From the NCBI GenBank assembly GCA_029858965.1, contig JAOUDZ010000028.1, positions 1 through 46,506 of the forward strand: a DNA stretch of 46,506 nt, written 5' to 3'. A program made the translations under genes and the position numbers. The notes under the pieces were generated by a model that worked only from the letters and a program-made list of their open reading frames with translations, was not told where the DNA came from and did not search any database. This DNA comes from Cyclobacteriaceae bacterium. GTDB lineage: Bacteria > Bacteroidota > Bacteroidia > Cytophagales > Cyclobacteriaceae. Shown in pieces: positions 19,894 to 28,210 of the stretch (position 1 is its first letter; the number at the start of each line of letters is the position of its first letter).

Positions 19894-20190
19894 TTAATGC
19901 TTCCTGACAATATAGATCAGCATATTCCCCCAGGTATTATGATGTTCCTGTCGTTTTAAAATCCTATTTAATACCGGGTTAATAAAGGCGGCTCCGAATT
20001 CAACGAATGCTTCCTGCTCAGAGACACTGTGCGGCTGTTTTTGGTAGAACAGCTTATACTCCTGCTTCCAGACCTTTACATTAAAACAAAATTTTTCTTC
20101 CAGTAACTCCCAGGTTTTTTCGATGTGTATTGGCGAAAGTTCGTCCTCCACATCGCGGGGCATCTTGCCGTATAATAATCTACTTCGCAT
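19894..20190 (-). CDS. Hypothetical protein, second gene of a two-gene cassette
   Basis: 98 residues from the ATG at 20190; the longer frame would start at a TTG at 20202. It is basic and mixed in character, with no signal peptide, membrane segment or motif I recognise. Aromatic-rich central stretch (WELLEEKFCFNVKVWKQEY). It follows the other unknown gene by 19 bp in the same direction and probably shares its palindrome-bearing promoter. Nothing in the sequence assigns a function. Confidence 0.6.
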   Translation of the reverse strand: MRSRLLYGKMPRDVEDELSPIHIEKTWELLEEKFCFNVKVWKQEYKLFYQKQPHSVSEQEAFVEFGAAFINPVLNRILKRQEHHNTWGNMLIYIVRKH

Positions 20191-20209
20191 ATTCTTTCCC
20201 AAACCAATA

Positions 20210-20578
20210 TTACTTTACAAGTTTTAGCTGAGATTCGTTTAAGTAACCGCTTATATTGTCGTCTATCTCTTTGTAGAAAGGTTCAGTAGCAACATAAGTT
20301 GTCTCTTGCGACATGGCATTTTGAAATATGAACCCATACTTATCCATGTCGACAGATGAATTTTTTAAGAAGGATAGTTTTTCTTTAATGTCCTCCACCT
20401 GCTTCGAATTTACTTTGGTATTGAATTTATAATCAATGTAGGTGGGTAAATCCGCCAATAATCTATTGATCAATTTACTGCGATGTGCATCCAGGATTTC
20501 GCGTAACTGAATAAGGGCAACCGGATAATCATTGTCCTCTATTTTTTTGTTTCCCAGAACGGTCCTTATTGTTTTCAT
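20210..20578 (-). CDS. Hypothetical protein, first gene of a palindrome-controlled cassette
   Basis: 122 residues, Lys-rich and apparently helical, with no export signal, membrane segment or known motif. The ATG at 20578 lies 2 bp from a nested palindrome that covers a promoter-like -7 box. Autoregulation is therefore plausible, with this protein or its partner as the repressor, but no helix-turn-helix is obvious to me. A small regulator or toxin-antitoxin-like pair cannot be excluded or supported further. Confidence 0.7.
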   Translation of the reverse strand: MKTIRTVLGNKKIEDNDYPVALIQLREILDAHRSKLINRLLADLPTYIDYKFNTKVNSKQVEDIKEKLSFLKNSSVDMDKYGFIFQNAMSQETTYVATEPFYKEIDDNISGYLNESQLKLVK

Positions 20579-20580
20579 AA

Positions 20581-20636
20581 TACTAATATAGTTAGTTAAT
20601 ACAAATGTATTAAAACTAATAATATTAGTATACTAA
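20581..20636 (-). promoter_or_regulatory. Nested palindromic operator over a -7 promoter box
   Basis: Arms at 20581-20603 and 20606-20630 mirror each other around AA at 20604-20605, differing by two substitutions and a 2 bp insertion. The core TAATACA-AA-TGTATTA is perfect, the outer arms TACTAATAT/ATATTAGTA are perfect, and a further palindrome TTAGTATACTAA lies at 20625-20636. TACATTTG on the minus strand (20602-20609) fits the -7 consensus and sits in the core, so a bound protein would block transcription of the cassette. Confidence 0.6.
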
Positions 20637-20693
20637 ATCCTGATATTTTAATGAATGGTTGTATCAGGCCTAGTCAGGCACGGAATTCGATCT

Positions 20694-21305
20694 TTACTGT
20701 AGGACTAAAGCTTCAAGAAACGCCTTGAATTCAGGCGTGTCAAAGTTAGTGGCACCAGTTTCGTTACTTACAATCTTTCCGTCCGGACTGATTATAAAAG
20801 TTGTGGGGATGGTTTTTACCTGAAGTTGATTAGGAAGGTAGTCTGCCGGGGTATATACAGGAAATGTAAATTCCTTCTCGCCAATATAGTTCTTCACTTT
20901 ATTGAGGTCCTGGGGACGATCAACAGACAACATGATAAATACAATTTTTTCAGTATCAACCTGTTGATACAGCTTCTGAATTGAAGGCATCTCCAGCCTG
21001 CAAGGTCCGCACCAGGTAGCCCAGATATTCAAAAAGACAGTTTTTCCTTTAAATTGATCTGCATGAATAGCATTTCCAGCTAAATCTTTAATGCTGAAGT
21101 TGTAGTTGAATTTCTTGGTTACTGCTACTTCCTTCGGGCTGGCATCCATCACACCAGTACGCATTATTACATTGCCGGTTAGATATGAAATACCTGCCAG
21201 TATGCCGCTATAACGCAAAACTAGAAACAATGTAATAAAAATGAGCCACGGCTTAACCGCCTTCCAGGCTTGCATAACAGTTTTATGACGAAACACTTTT
21301 TCCAT
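20694..21305 (-). CDS. TlpA-like membrane-anchored thioredoxin-fold protein
   Basis: 203 residues. One N-terminal membrane segment (about 18-40) anchors a periplasmic thioredoxin domain with the active site WATWCGPC (C99, C102) followed by RLEMPSIQ. The cis-Pro region TIPTTFIISPDGKIV is present near 165-180. Such proteins reduce disulfides outside the membrane, for example during cytochrome c maturation or oxidative stress. Divergent from the 596-residue unknown gene with about 78 bp between starts. Whether it serves a particular cytochrome, such as the fusion protein at 6853, cannot be seen. Confidence 0.9.
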   Translation of the reverse strand: MEKVFRHKTVMQAWKAVKPWLIFITLFLVLRYSGILAGISYLTGNVIMRTGVMDASPKEVAVTKKFNYNFSIKDLAGNAIHADQFKGKTVFLNIWATWCGPCRLEMPSIQKLYQQVDTEKIVFIMLSVDRPQDLNKVKNYIGEKEFTFPVYTPADYLPNQLQVKTIPTTFIISPDGKIVSNETGATNFDTPEFKAFLEALVLQ

Positions 21306-21383
21306 TTATGGCTTTGTTCTTTGGCAAGTGGTTACCCAAATGTCGCTATTTTAATTAATTTCGAAAGATAATCTGGCTTTAAG

Positions 21384-23174
21384 ATGACAAAACTTGCCTC
21401 AATCAAGTTCCTTATACTTTTTTTTATTGTTTCCTCTGCCTGTGGACAGAAGGTTAAGTATAAGGACATTTGGGGCTTGCTCAGCACTAAACAGTACGAT
21501 GCAGCCGAGCCATTTCTCAAAAAATATCTCCAGGAAGAAAAGAGTGACAATCCGAATGCCCTGCTTTATATGGGTATTATTTTCCAGGAGAAATCCTTGA
21601 AGGGCGACCTGCTCAAGCAAACCAGCCAGACTATCGCATATATGGACTCCGCGGTCATTTTCTATGATAGGGCATATAAAACAATTACGGAGAAGGAGAT
21701 TAAAAGGAATGATGAGTATTACCAGGCCTATAACCGCAGAGATTTACGTACAGGGGAGTTTGGCGTTAAGCTTTCGGATATACAGTTCGATCTGGAGAAG
21801 AAAATGGAAGGGCTGCGGGAGCGTATTGATCGGGTGAAAATGGTAAAACACTATTTTTCATTATCCGATAGTTTATACGTGAAATCGAATGAATTATTCA
21901 AGACTATTCAAGCCGCTTTTCCGGGAGAGAAAGAATTATACCTGCGGGCAGAGGAGAATACGGTTAAAGACCTCTCCTTGCTGTCCGTCCGTTTTGATTC
22001 ATGCCTGAAAGCATTTGATCTTTACAAATCAAGTTCTTCCACGATTGGCCGTATGGGATATAATCAGACACTTTCGCTTCAGGAAATAGTGGACTTCAAA
22101 AAGGATGGTACGTCGGTTGCCGACTTTTACAAAGATGATTTGCAGATTTGGGACTACAAGAAATTCACAGCTAAGGCGAAGCAAACCATTGAAGGCGAGA
22201 TTTTTCCAATGCGGGAACAATTGGTCTCTTATGACATAGAAATTAATAAACTGCGTGAGAAACTTAACCATGACTCCGTTTCAGTCAAGACTGACCTTGC
22301 TGCTTTGATTGATCGCCAGTTATTGGAGAAACTGAGAAAGTATGATGCGGAGCCGTTGCCCGTCGCAGTTTTTGCCCTCAAGATTTCGGATCTGGAGTAT
22401 CGTTCTACGGTTTTTGAAAACAGACGTCACGCTGATTCAGCAGACGTTCATCTTCAGCTTAGCTTGTTGCGTAAGGAGTTTATGTACTTGAATACTTTGG
22501 ATAGCATAACAACAAAACTTTCCGGTGATTATTTCGATAGCAATGCAGCAAACTATGAGTACTTCGTTAAGAACACCTATGATACAATCACCTTGTTAAA
22601 AAGTTATATTGTAGGCCTTAAAGATTACGCCCAAAGTGAGAAAAAAATAAAGGAGGAGGAACTTGCCAGGCGTATGGAATCGCTGCGCTGGCTTATTAAT
22701 GGCGCTGACTCCATACCTTTATTTCAGGGAGGTTCAGACTCCCGATACAAGGCCTTAGTCGTCGTCGATGAGAAATATACCGTAGGGCTTCATTACACAG
22801 ATTCACTGGACCCGGCTGGATACCTATTTAACATCAACTCTTCGAGGGTTCCTACAGTTAAGGTTTCCTTTCCCGTAGAAAAGCAATATTTCGAACTCTC
22901 CAGTTTAGACGATTCAAAAGCGATTTCCTATTCTGACGCCGCAGGTCAGATTTACTTCATTTTGATTTTCTCTGAACACAAAGATGATGAGAGCAAGGTT
23001 GGTGCAACGTTGGCAAAGATTTATAGGTCTGACGGATTGTCGTGGAGCATGAACTATAAACTTGATTTTGTTCCGCGGAAAATCTTGTTTGATTCTGCAT
23101 CCGGAGAACTCGCTATACACGGAGATGACAACCAACTCAGCACAATGGACAAAAATGGGAAGCTGATAAATTAA
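21384..23174 (+). CDS. Hypothetical exported helical protein
   Basis: 596 residues. The leader (about 1-21, ending VSSACGQ) could be cleaved by either signal peptidase; the Cys is not preceded by a standard lipobox. Residues ~25-110 resemble TPR-type helices (one possible repeat around ALLYMGIIFQEKSL and AYMDSAVIFYDRAY), followed by long charged coiled-coil-like stretches to about 420 (for example SYDIEINKLREKL and YAQSEKKIKEEELARRMESL). The last ~150 residues look beta-rich with a VDEKYTVGLHYTDS block. I do not recognise the family. It ends 1 bp before a convergent gene. Confidence 0.75.
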   Translation: MTKLASIKFLILFFIVSSACGQKVKYKDIWGLLSTKQYDAAEPFLKKYLQEEKSDNPNALLYMGIIFQEKSLKGDLLKQTSQTIAYMDSAVIFYDRAYKTITEKEIKRNDEYYQAYNRRDLRTGEFGVKLSDIQFDLEKKMEGLRERIDRVKMVKHYFSLSDSLYVKSNELFKTIQAAFPGEKELYLRAEENTVKDLSLLSVRFDSCLKAFDLYKSSSSTIGRMGYNQTLSLQEIVDFKKDGTSVADFYKDDLQIWDYKKFTAKAKQTIEGEIFPMREQLVSYDIEINKLREKLNHDSVSVKTDLAALIDRQLLEKLRKYDAEPLPVAVFALKISDLEYRSTVFENRRHADSADVHLQLSLLRKEFMYLNTLDSITTKLSGDYFDSNAANYEYFVKNTYDTITLLKSYIVGLKDYAQSEKKIKEEELARRMESLRWLINGADSIPLFQGGSDSRYKALVVVDEKYTVGLHYTDSLDPAGYLFNINSSRVPTVKVSFPVEKQYFELSSLDDSKAISYSDAAGQIYFILIFSEHKDDESKVGATLAKIYRSDGLSWSMNYKLDFVPRKILFDSASGELAIHGDDNQLSTMDKNGKLIN

Positions 23175-23175
23175 A

Positions 23176-23625
23176 TCAGACGCCAACAAGCCTTTTCCAG
23201 TCACTGAATCGCATCGAGATCCTGTTTTTAATTTTTTGATAGTTCTCCCAGCTATCCGTTACGTGATAAATAGAGGGAAGCGTTTTCACGAGAATTTCAT
23301 CATAGTCATTGCGGTACAAACCGCCACCATAATAGTAGTATGTGAACATATTACCATGGCGACTAAATAGTTCATAACCAAGGTATCCATCCCAGATCTC
23401 ACTGAGAATTGTACAAGAAATTTCCCGGCGCTTAAATCGAAAAATCTGGTTTGAAGCTTCCTCTTCAAAATACTCAGAATACAAACCGGTTTCTATGATC
23501 CACCCCAGGTAAATGCCGATGTGTACGTATGCCTGTTCAATAGGCAATGAATCAGGAAAGTTCCCAAGAAAGTGGGTCTTCGCGTTATCGTATATGGTTT
23601 TTTGGATATCCGCCTTTTTTTCCAT
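23176..23625 (-). CDS. Conserved hypothetical protein (DUF7832-like)
   Basis: 149 residues, cytoplasmic, no signal. The block FPDSLPIEQAYVHIGIYLGW followed by IIETGLYSEYF recalls DUF7832 proteins, whose role is unknown and which resemble some immunity-type proteins in having an HIGxYLxW core. Tyr-rich centre (MFTYYYYGGGLY). No toxin gene is next to it. Upstream lies SpmAB reading the same direction but ending 57 bp before this one begins. The family match is from memory and moderate. Confidence 0.7.
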   Translation of the reverse strand: MEKKADIQKTIYDNAKTHFLGNFPDSLPIEQAYVHIGIYLGWIIETGLYSEYFEEEASNQIFRFKRREISCTILSEIWDGYLGYELFSRHGNMFTYYYYGGGLYRNDYDEILVKTLPSIYHVTDSWENYQKIKNRISMRFSDWKRLVGV

Positions 23626-23681
23626 ACAACAATGTTAAACCTGATTGTCAACCTAAACAAACCAAATATCGCTTTTATCGG

Positions 23682-24920
23682 TCAATGAAAGAAAAGGTAG
23701 CCCACTAAAATTCCGGCAATAACACCGGCGACATCTGCAATTAATCCGCCAGTCAGCGCATATCTGGTTTTCTTAATATTCACAGAACCAAAATAAAGCG
23801 CAACGATAAAAAAAGTCGTTTCGGCGCAGCCGCGAAATATTGCTGCAAGATTTGCGACGAATGAGTCGGGACCACCTGGTGTACTTTTTGAAATGTCGAT
23901 CATCATGCCTCTTGCTGCCTGCCCGCTGAGTGGTTTAAGAAAGGCTACCGGCAGCGCTTCAACGAAGTCCGTATTGATAGCTGCCTGGCTTAACATCCAT
24001 TGGATACCTGTTTTAATGTAGGGCAGAGTTCCCGACGTGCGGAAAAGACCAATACCTACCAATATGGCAATTAAGAAAGGTATAATCTTAATAGAAATGG
24101 CAAAGCCTTCTTTAGCGCCCTCTATGAAAGTCTCAAATAGATGAATTTTCTTAATAAGCCCCAAAACAAAAAAGAAGATAATGATCGACAGAATGCTCAC
24201 GCTGGTAAACAATGTTGATTGCACTTGGAGTGCTTGCGGAGACAACGATGCAAAATACCAAATACCAAGTCCTACAAAACTCGTCATGCCAACGAGGTAT
24301 AAAATAACGACAGGATCCAACAAATTTATTTTTTGCCTAATACTCACGTAGGTCAGTCCAACAACCGTGGAGCAAAATGTTGCAATGAGGGTAGGGAGGA
24401 ATATGCTGGTAGGGTGGAGTGCACCCATTGTGGCACGATCTGCGATGACCGATAGGGGGATAATGGTTAGTCCGGAAGCATTCAATACCAGAAACATAAT
24501 CTGTGCATTGGATGCAGTGTCTTTGTTTGGGTTAATATCTTGCAGTTCCTTCATTGCTTTTAAACCCAGCGGTGTAGCAGCGTTATCCAGGCCCAGGATG
24601 TTGGCGCTGAAGTTCATTATGATTGATCCGGTGGCAGGATGATTTTTGGGTATCTCCGGAAATAACCTGGAGAAAAATGGACCAACTAATTTGGATAATA
24701 TGGGAACGATTCCTCCTTTTTCTCCAATCTTCATTAGCCCAAGCCAAAGCGACATTACACCGGTGAGTGCAATGGAGATTTCAAATCCCGTTTTGGCCAT
24801 ATCAAAAGTAGACTGAAGCATTTGCGGAAAGACTTCGGTATCCTGAAAGACTATCAGTTTCACTAGTGCGACAACAAAAGCAATCAGGAAAAAAGAAACC
24901 CAGATGTAGTTTAAAATCAT
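23682..24920 (-). CDS. Fused SpmA/SpmB (spore maturation-type) membrane protein, Gate domains
   Basis: The ATG at 24920 (MILNYIWVSFF) is chosen over a TTG at 24929, giving 412 residues with about ten membrane segments. The N-terminal half has the SpmA marks ISIALTGVMSLWLGLMKIGE and MNFSANILGLDNAATPLG; the C-terminal half has the SpmB-type segment IKIIPFLIAILVGIGLFRTS and the FRGCAETTFFIVALYFGSV block. SpmA and SpmB are separate proteins in spore formers; Bacteroidota carry them fused although they do not sporulate. Nucleoside-recognition (Gate) domains suggest transport, but the substrate is unknown. Lies 33 bp after rsmE, so last of a gltA-acbP-rsmE-spmAB row. Confidence 0.9.
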   Translation of the reverse strand: MILNYIWVSFFLIAFVVALVKLIVFQDTEVFPQMLQSTFDMAKTGFEISIALTGVMSLWLGLMKIGEKGGIVPILSKLVGPFFSRLFPEIPKNHPATGSIIMNFSANILGLDNAATPLGLKAMKELQDINPNKDTASNAQIMFLVLNASGLTIIPLSVIADRATMGALHPTSIFLPTLIATFCSTVVGLTYVSIRQKINLLDPVVILYLVGMTSFVGLGIWYFASLSPQALQVQSTLFTSVSILSIIIFFFVLGLIKKIHLFETFIEGAKEGFAISIKIIPFLIAILVGIGLFRTSGTLPYIKTGIQWMLSQAAINTDFVEALPVAFLKPLSGQAARGMMIDISKSTPGGPDSFVANLAAIFRGCAETTFFIVALYFGSVNIKKTRYALTGGLIADVAGVIAGILVGYLFFH

Positions 24921-24953
24921 GCCAATCAATTAACAAGCAACAATGTACAATGA

Positions 24954-25655
24954 TCAGGGCGTGTTTACCAAATTCAAAATATGGCATGCTACAAGGCCTG
25001 CTGTTTCAGTCCTTAATCGAATGGAGCCAAGACTTACCCGTTGAAAATTATACGCTGAGGCCATCTGCAATTCATTCTTTGAAAAGTCTCCTTCAGGCCC
25101 GATGAGCACCATGTATTTTGAATTTGCGGCTGCAATATCTTTCAGGTGATCCGGATTATTAGGGTCTACACAAGCGATAAACTTCGCCGACGCCGACGTG
25201 TCATGCATGATTTCTGAAAATGCAACAGGACCGGAAATAGATGGCAGTGTTGATCTCAACGACTGCTTCATTGCACTGATGGCTATTTTTTGCAACCGTT
25301 CGAATTTCAGATGGGTTCGTTCTGAGTGCTCACAATTGATGAGTGTTATTTCATCAACGCCAAGCTCTACTGCTTTTTCAACAAACCACTCAAGACGATC
25401 TGCGTTTTTCGTGGGTGCGATGCCTATATGAATGTGGTAATTCCGAAGTGGTTCCTGCACAGTTTCCTGGATGACAAAAAGGCACTGGGTTGCATCCGCT
25501 TTTGTGATCAGCGCGTTGTATAGAAATCCTTTCCCATCGGTGATTTGAATCCTGTCGCCTACTTTCATGCGCAATACCTTGGTACTGTGTCTGGATTCTT
25601 CAGGTTCGAGGTAATGAACGCCCTCCTGTATGCGTGGTTGGTAGAATAGATTCAC
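24954..25655 (-). CDS. rsmE: 16S rRNA m3U1498 methyltransferase RsmE
   Basis: RsmE N-termini normally begin M-N-L-F-Y; here the matching codons start with GTG at 25655, so I place the start there (233 residues), 4 bp after the stop of the acyl-CoA-binding protein. The longer frame starts from a TTG inside that gene and is unlikely. SPOUT-fold evidence: SRHSTKVLRMKVGD in the PUA-like N-terminal domain, GIAPTKNADRLEWFVEKAVELG, then the knot motifs VLIGPEGDFSKNE and SLGSIRLRTETAG. It methylates U1498 of 16S rRNA with SAM in the decoding region. Confidence 0.95.
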   Translation of the reverse strand: MNLFYQPRIQEGVHYLEPEESRHSTKVLRMKVGDRIQITDGKGFLYNALITKADATQCLFVIQETVQEPLRNYHIHIGIAPTKNADRLEWFVEKAVELGVDEITLINCEHSERTHLKFERLQKIAISAMKQSLRSTLPSISGPVAFSEIMHDTSASAKFIACVDPNNPDHLKDIAAANSKYMVLIGPEGDFSKNELQMASAYNFQRVSLGSIRLRTETAGLVACHILNLVNTP

Positions 25656-25659
25656 GCTA

Positions 25660-25920
25660 TTACGCGTATTGTTGATGGAGTTTATCAACCAAGGTCACAT
25701 ATTCGCGCATAGCCTCCTCTTTGGGCATTCCTTTTAGTGCCTCCCAGGCTTCAAACTTAGCAATTGCCTTAAAATCAAATCCACCTGGTCTTTCGCCGCT
25801 GACATCTCCGGCCGTGGCTTGTTTGTATAGTGCATAAAGCTGCAGGAGTTCTTCATTGCTGGGGCGGCTGGTAAATTGCTTTGATCGTTGTACAGCGCCA
25901 TCAAATTGTCGTACATCCAT
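25660..25920 (-). CDS. Acyl-CoA-binding protein (ACBP)
   Basis: 86 residues, the canonical size. The four-helix family pattern is complete: LYALYKQATAGDV, then ERPGGFDFKAIAKFEAW and a C-terminal KEEAMREYVTLVDKL helix. The Tyr and Lys positions that hold the CoA phosphate and adenine (Y in LYKQAT; K in FKAIAKFEAW) are present. It should buffer long-chain acyl-CoA esters in the cytosol. ACBP is mainly eukaryotic but found in some bacteria including Bacteroidota. Tight 4 bp spacing to rsmE implies co-translation; gltA lies 102 bp upstream. Confidence 0.95.
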   Translation of the reverse strand: MDVRQFDGAVQRSKQFTSRPSNEELLQLYALYKQATAGDVSGERPGGFDFKAIAKFEAWEALKGMPKEEAMREYVTLVDKLHQQYA

Positions 25921-26022
25921 TGCTGAAGTTGTTATTAAGCGGCAATCAAATCTCCAAACCAGAAGGAATATAGGTGCAAGCGCGAAATGATTAAGTAATC
26001 GCTTTACCCTTTATCAGTTTTA

Positions 26023-27309
26023 TCAACGACTTCCAATTGCTTTGTATGGTCTGAGGGTGGCGCCAGTATAAATTTGCCTTGGTCTGCCGATTGGCTCTTT
26101 ATTTTCACGCATTTCCATCCATTGCGCAATCCAGCCAGGAAGCCTGCCCATGGCAAACATTACGGTAAACATTTCAACGGGAATGCCAAGCGCACGGTAG
26201 ATGATGCCTGAATAAAAATCGACGTTGGGATACAGCTTTCTTTCTACAAAATATGGATCTTTCAATGCTGCTTCTTCTAGTTTTAGGGCAATTTCAAGCA
26301 CCGGGTCATTAACACCAAGTTTTTTCAACACATCGTCGGCAGCTTTCTTGATGATCTTTGCGCGCGGATCAAAGTTTTTGTAAACACGGTGCCCAAAACC
26401 CATCAGGCGGAACCCGCTATTCTTATCCTTCGCTTTGTTGATCCATTTCTCAGTATCCCCTCCGTCGTTCTTGATATTTTCCAGCATGACGATAACTTCC
26501 TGATTGGCGCCACCGTGAAGCGGACCCCAAAGCGCATTTACACCGGCTGAAATAGAGGAATATATACTTGCTTTCGATGATCCGACAATTCTCACAGTCG
26601 ACGTCGAGCAGTTTTGTTCATGATCAGCATGAAGGATAAGAAGTTTATCCAGGGCTTCCGTGATAACCGGATCCACTTCATAATCCTGGCCCGGGAGGGC
26701 AAAGGTCATTTTCAGGAACCGTGCTGTGAATTCCAGCTTGTTATCTGGATAGTTTACCGGATGACCTGCTGCATTTTTATAAGCCCACGCCGCAAATGTC
26801 GGCATTTTTGCCAATGAGCGTATGATGCTCAGGTATACTGCATTATTCGCACGATTTGGATCAAGCGATTCAGGATAGAAGGCTGTCTGAGAGCAGAACA
26901 AGGATGCTAGTACACCCATGGGATGAGCTGTTGACGGGAATCCATCCAGCATCTTCTTAATATCCTCATGAACTAGCGTATGTGTTCTGATGTCATCGCT
27001 GAACTTAATATACTGCTCTTGCGTAGGAAGCTCACCAAAAATAAGGAGGTAAGCAACTTCGATGAAGTTAGACTTTTCTGCCAGGTCTTCAATCGAATAC
27101 CCGCGGTATCGCAGTATACCTTTATCACCATCCAGGAAAGTTATAGCACTTTTCGTAGAGCCAGTGTTCTTGAAGCCAAGATCCAGCGTGACGGCCCCCG
27201 TCTTTTCCATAAGTTGGCTAATATCAACAGCGACCTCATTTTCGCTCCCAACAACAAGCGGAAATACATAGGACTTACCATCGATAATCAGTTCAGCAGT
27301 TTTAGACAT
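26023..27309 (-). CDS. gltA: Citrate synthase
   Basis: 428 residues, the size of the hexameric Gram-negative type. It condenses acetyl-CoA and oxaloacetate to citrate at the entry of the TCA cycle. Active-site blocks are present: LHADHEQNCSTSTVRIVGSS, GPLHGGANQEV with the substrate-binding His, MGFGHRVYKNFDPRA with His and Arg, and LYPNVDFYSGIIYRALGIP containing the catalytic Asp. First gene of a leftward row. SucC lies 3.5 kb further upstream but in a different unit. Confidence 0.97.
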   Translation of the reverse strand: MSKTAELIIDGKSYVFPLVVGSENEVAVDISQLMEKTGAVTLDLGFKNTGSTKSAITFLDGDKGILRYRGYSIEDLAEKSNFIEVAYLLIFGELPTQEQYIKFSDDIRTHTLVHEDIKKMLDGFPSTAHPMGVLASLFCSQTAFYPESLDPNRANNAVYLSIIRSLAKMPTFAAWAYKNAAGHPVNYPDNKLEFTARFLKMTFALPGQDYEVDPVITEALDKLLILHADHEQNCSTSTVRIVGSSKASIYSSISAGVNALWGPLHGGANQEVIVMLENIKNDGGDTEKWINKAKDKNSGFRLMGFGHRVYKNFDPRAKIIKKAADDVLKKLGVNDPVLEIALKLEEAALKDPYFVERKLYPNVDFYSGIIYRALGIPVEMFTVMFAMGRLPGWIAQWMEMRENKEPIGRPRQIYTGATLRPYKAIGSR

Positions 27310-27391
27310 GTTCGGATAAATTTAGCATAGGTTTTAAATATACGGGGTTATGCGATGATTAGAAAAGAATGAGATAAATAATGTGCTAATG

Positions 27392-28210
27392 TTAATTATT
27401 ACCCAGTATCAGTGGCATTCCATCTCCACCAGAGCCAATTACGATTACCTTGGCATTAGGTGATTTAGACAACTCCAGCGTTGCCTCTATCCCCCTCATT
27501 TTCAATAGATTATTTGTTAAGCTATTGTTAATGATGTTGTTCGCACGAGACTCGCCTTCAGCAGCAATTCGTTTTCTTTCCGCTTCGCTTTTTTCTTTGT
27601 CTAACCGAAATTGATAGGCAAGCGCCTCTTGTTCCTGTTGGAGTTTGTTTTCAATCGCCCCTTTTATTTGCTCAGGAAGCAAAATTGACCGTATCAGCAC
27701 AGCGGGTGAGTTGACATAATTTTTTTGAAGGACCGTTTCAGTTTCGGTGCGTATAGCGGTTTCTACTTCAGCCCTTTTGGTGGAGTAAATCTCTTCCGCA
27801 GTATAGCGGCCCATAACCTGCCGGACTGTTGAACGAACCTCTGGAATGACCAGTACATTAACGTAATTCCGCGTGAACTTCTCATGGATGTACCCGATTT
27901 TTTCAGGAATTGGGTAGTAACGGATGGTGATGTCTACGTGTATTGAAAGACCACTCTTGTCCAGCACGTCCATGTTTTCCTCCGATGAAGTTTCATTAAC
28001 GGCATAGATATAAAGGTCATTCCATGGCGCCTTGAAATGAAATCCTTGGGGGATTATGTTATCCTTATCAAGGCCTTTTCCGAATTTATAGAATATAATG
28101 GCCCGTTCTGTAGGGCCCACGGTATAAAAGATGCTGGACGAAATGCCCATAATTACGAAAAGGGCTATGATACCCAATATGATGTAGGGTAGAAATCTTC
28201 GATTATTCAT
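27392..28210 (-). CDS. Prohibitin-like SPFH/Band 7 membrane protein
   Basis: 272 residues. A single N-terminal membrane segment (about 8-28) is followed by an SPFH domain with VGPTERAIIFYKFGKGLD near 31-48, IHVDITIRYYPIPEKIG and VVIPEVRSTVRQVMGRYTAEE-type blocks, then a coiled coil (about 180-230) rich in Glu/Lys/Arg. HflC and prohibitin relatives assemble into rings that scaffold membrane proteases such as FtsH. No protease gene is adjacent. The 430 bp upstream region is unusually long and gene-free. Confidence 0.9.
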   Translation of the reverse strand: MNNRRFLPYIILGIIALFVIMGISSSIFYTVGPTERAIIFYKFGKGLDKDNIIPQGFHFKAPWNDLYIYAVNETSSEENMDVLDKSGLSIHVDITIRYYPIPEKIGYIHEKFTRNYVNVLVIPEVRSTVRQVMGRYTAEEIYSTKRAEVETAIRTETETVLQKNYVNSPAVLIRSILLPEQIKGAIENKLQQEQEALAYQFRLDKEKSEAERKRIAAEGESRANNIINNSLTNNLLKMRGIEATLELSKSPNAKVIVIGSGGDGMPLILGNN

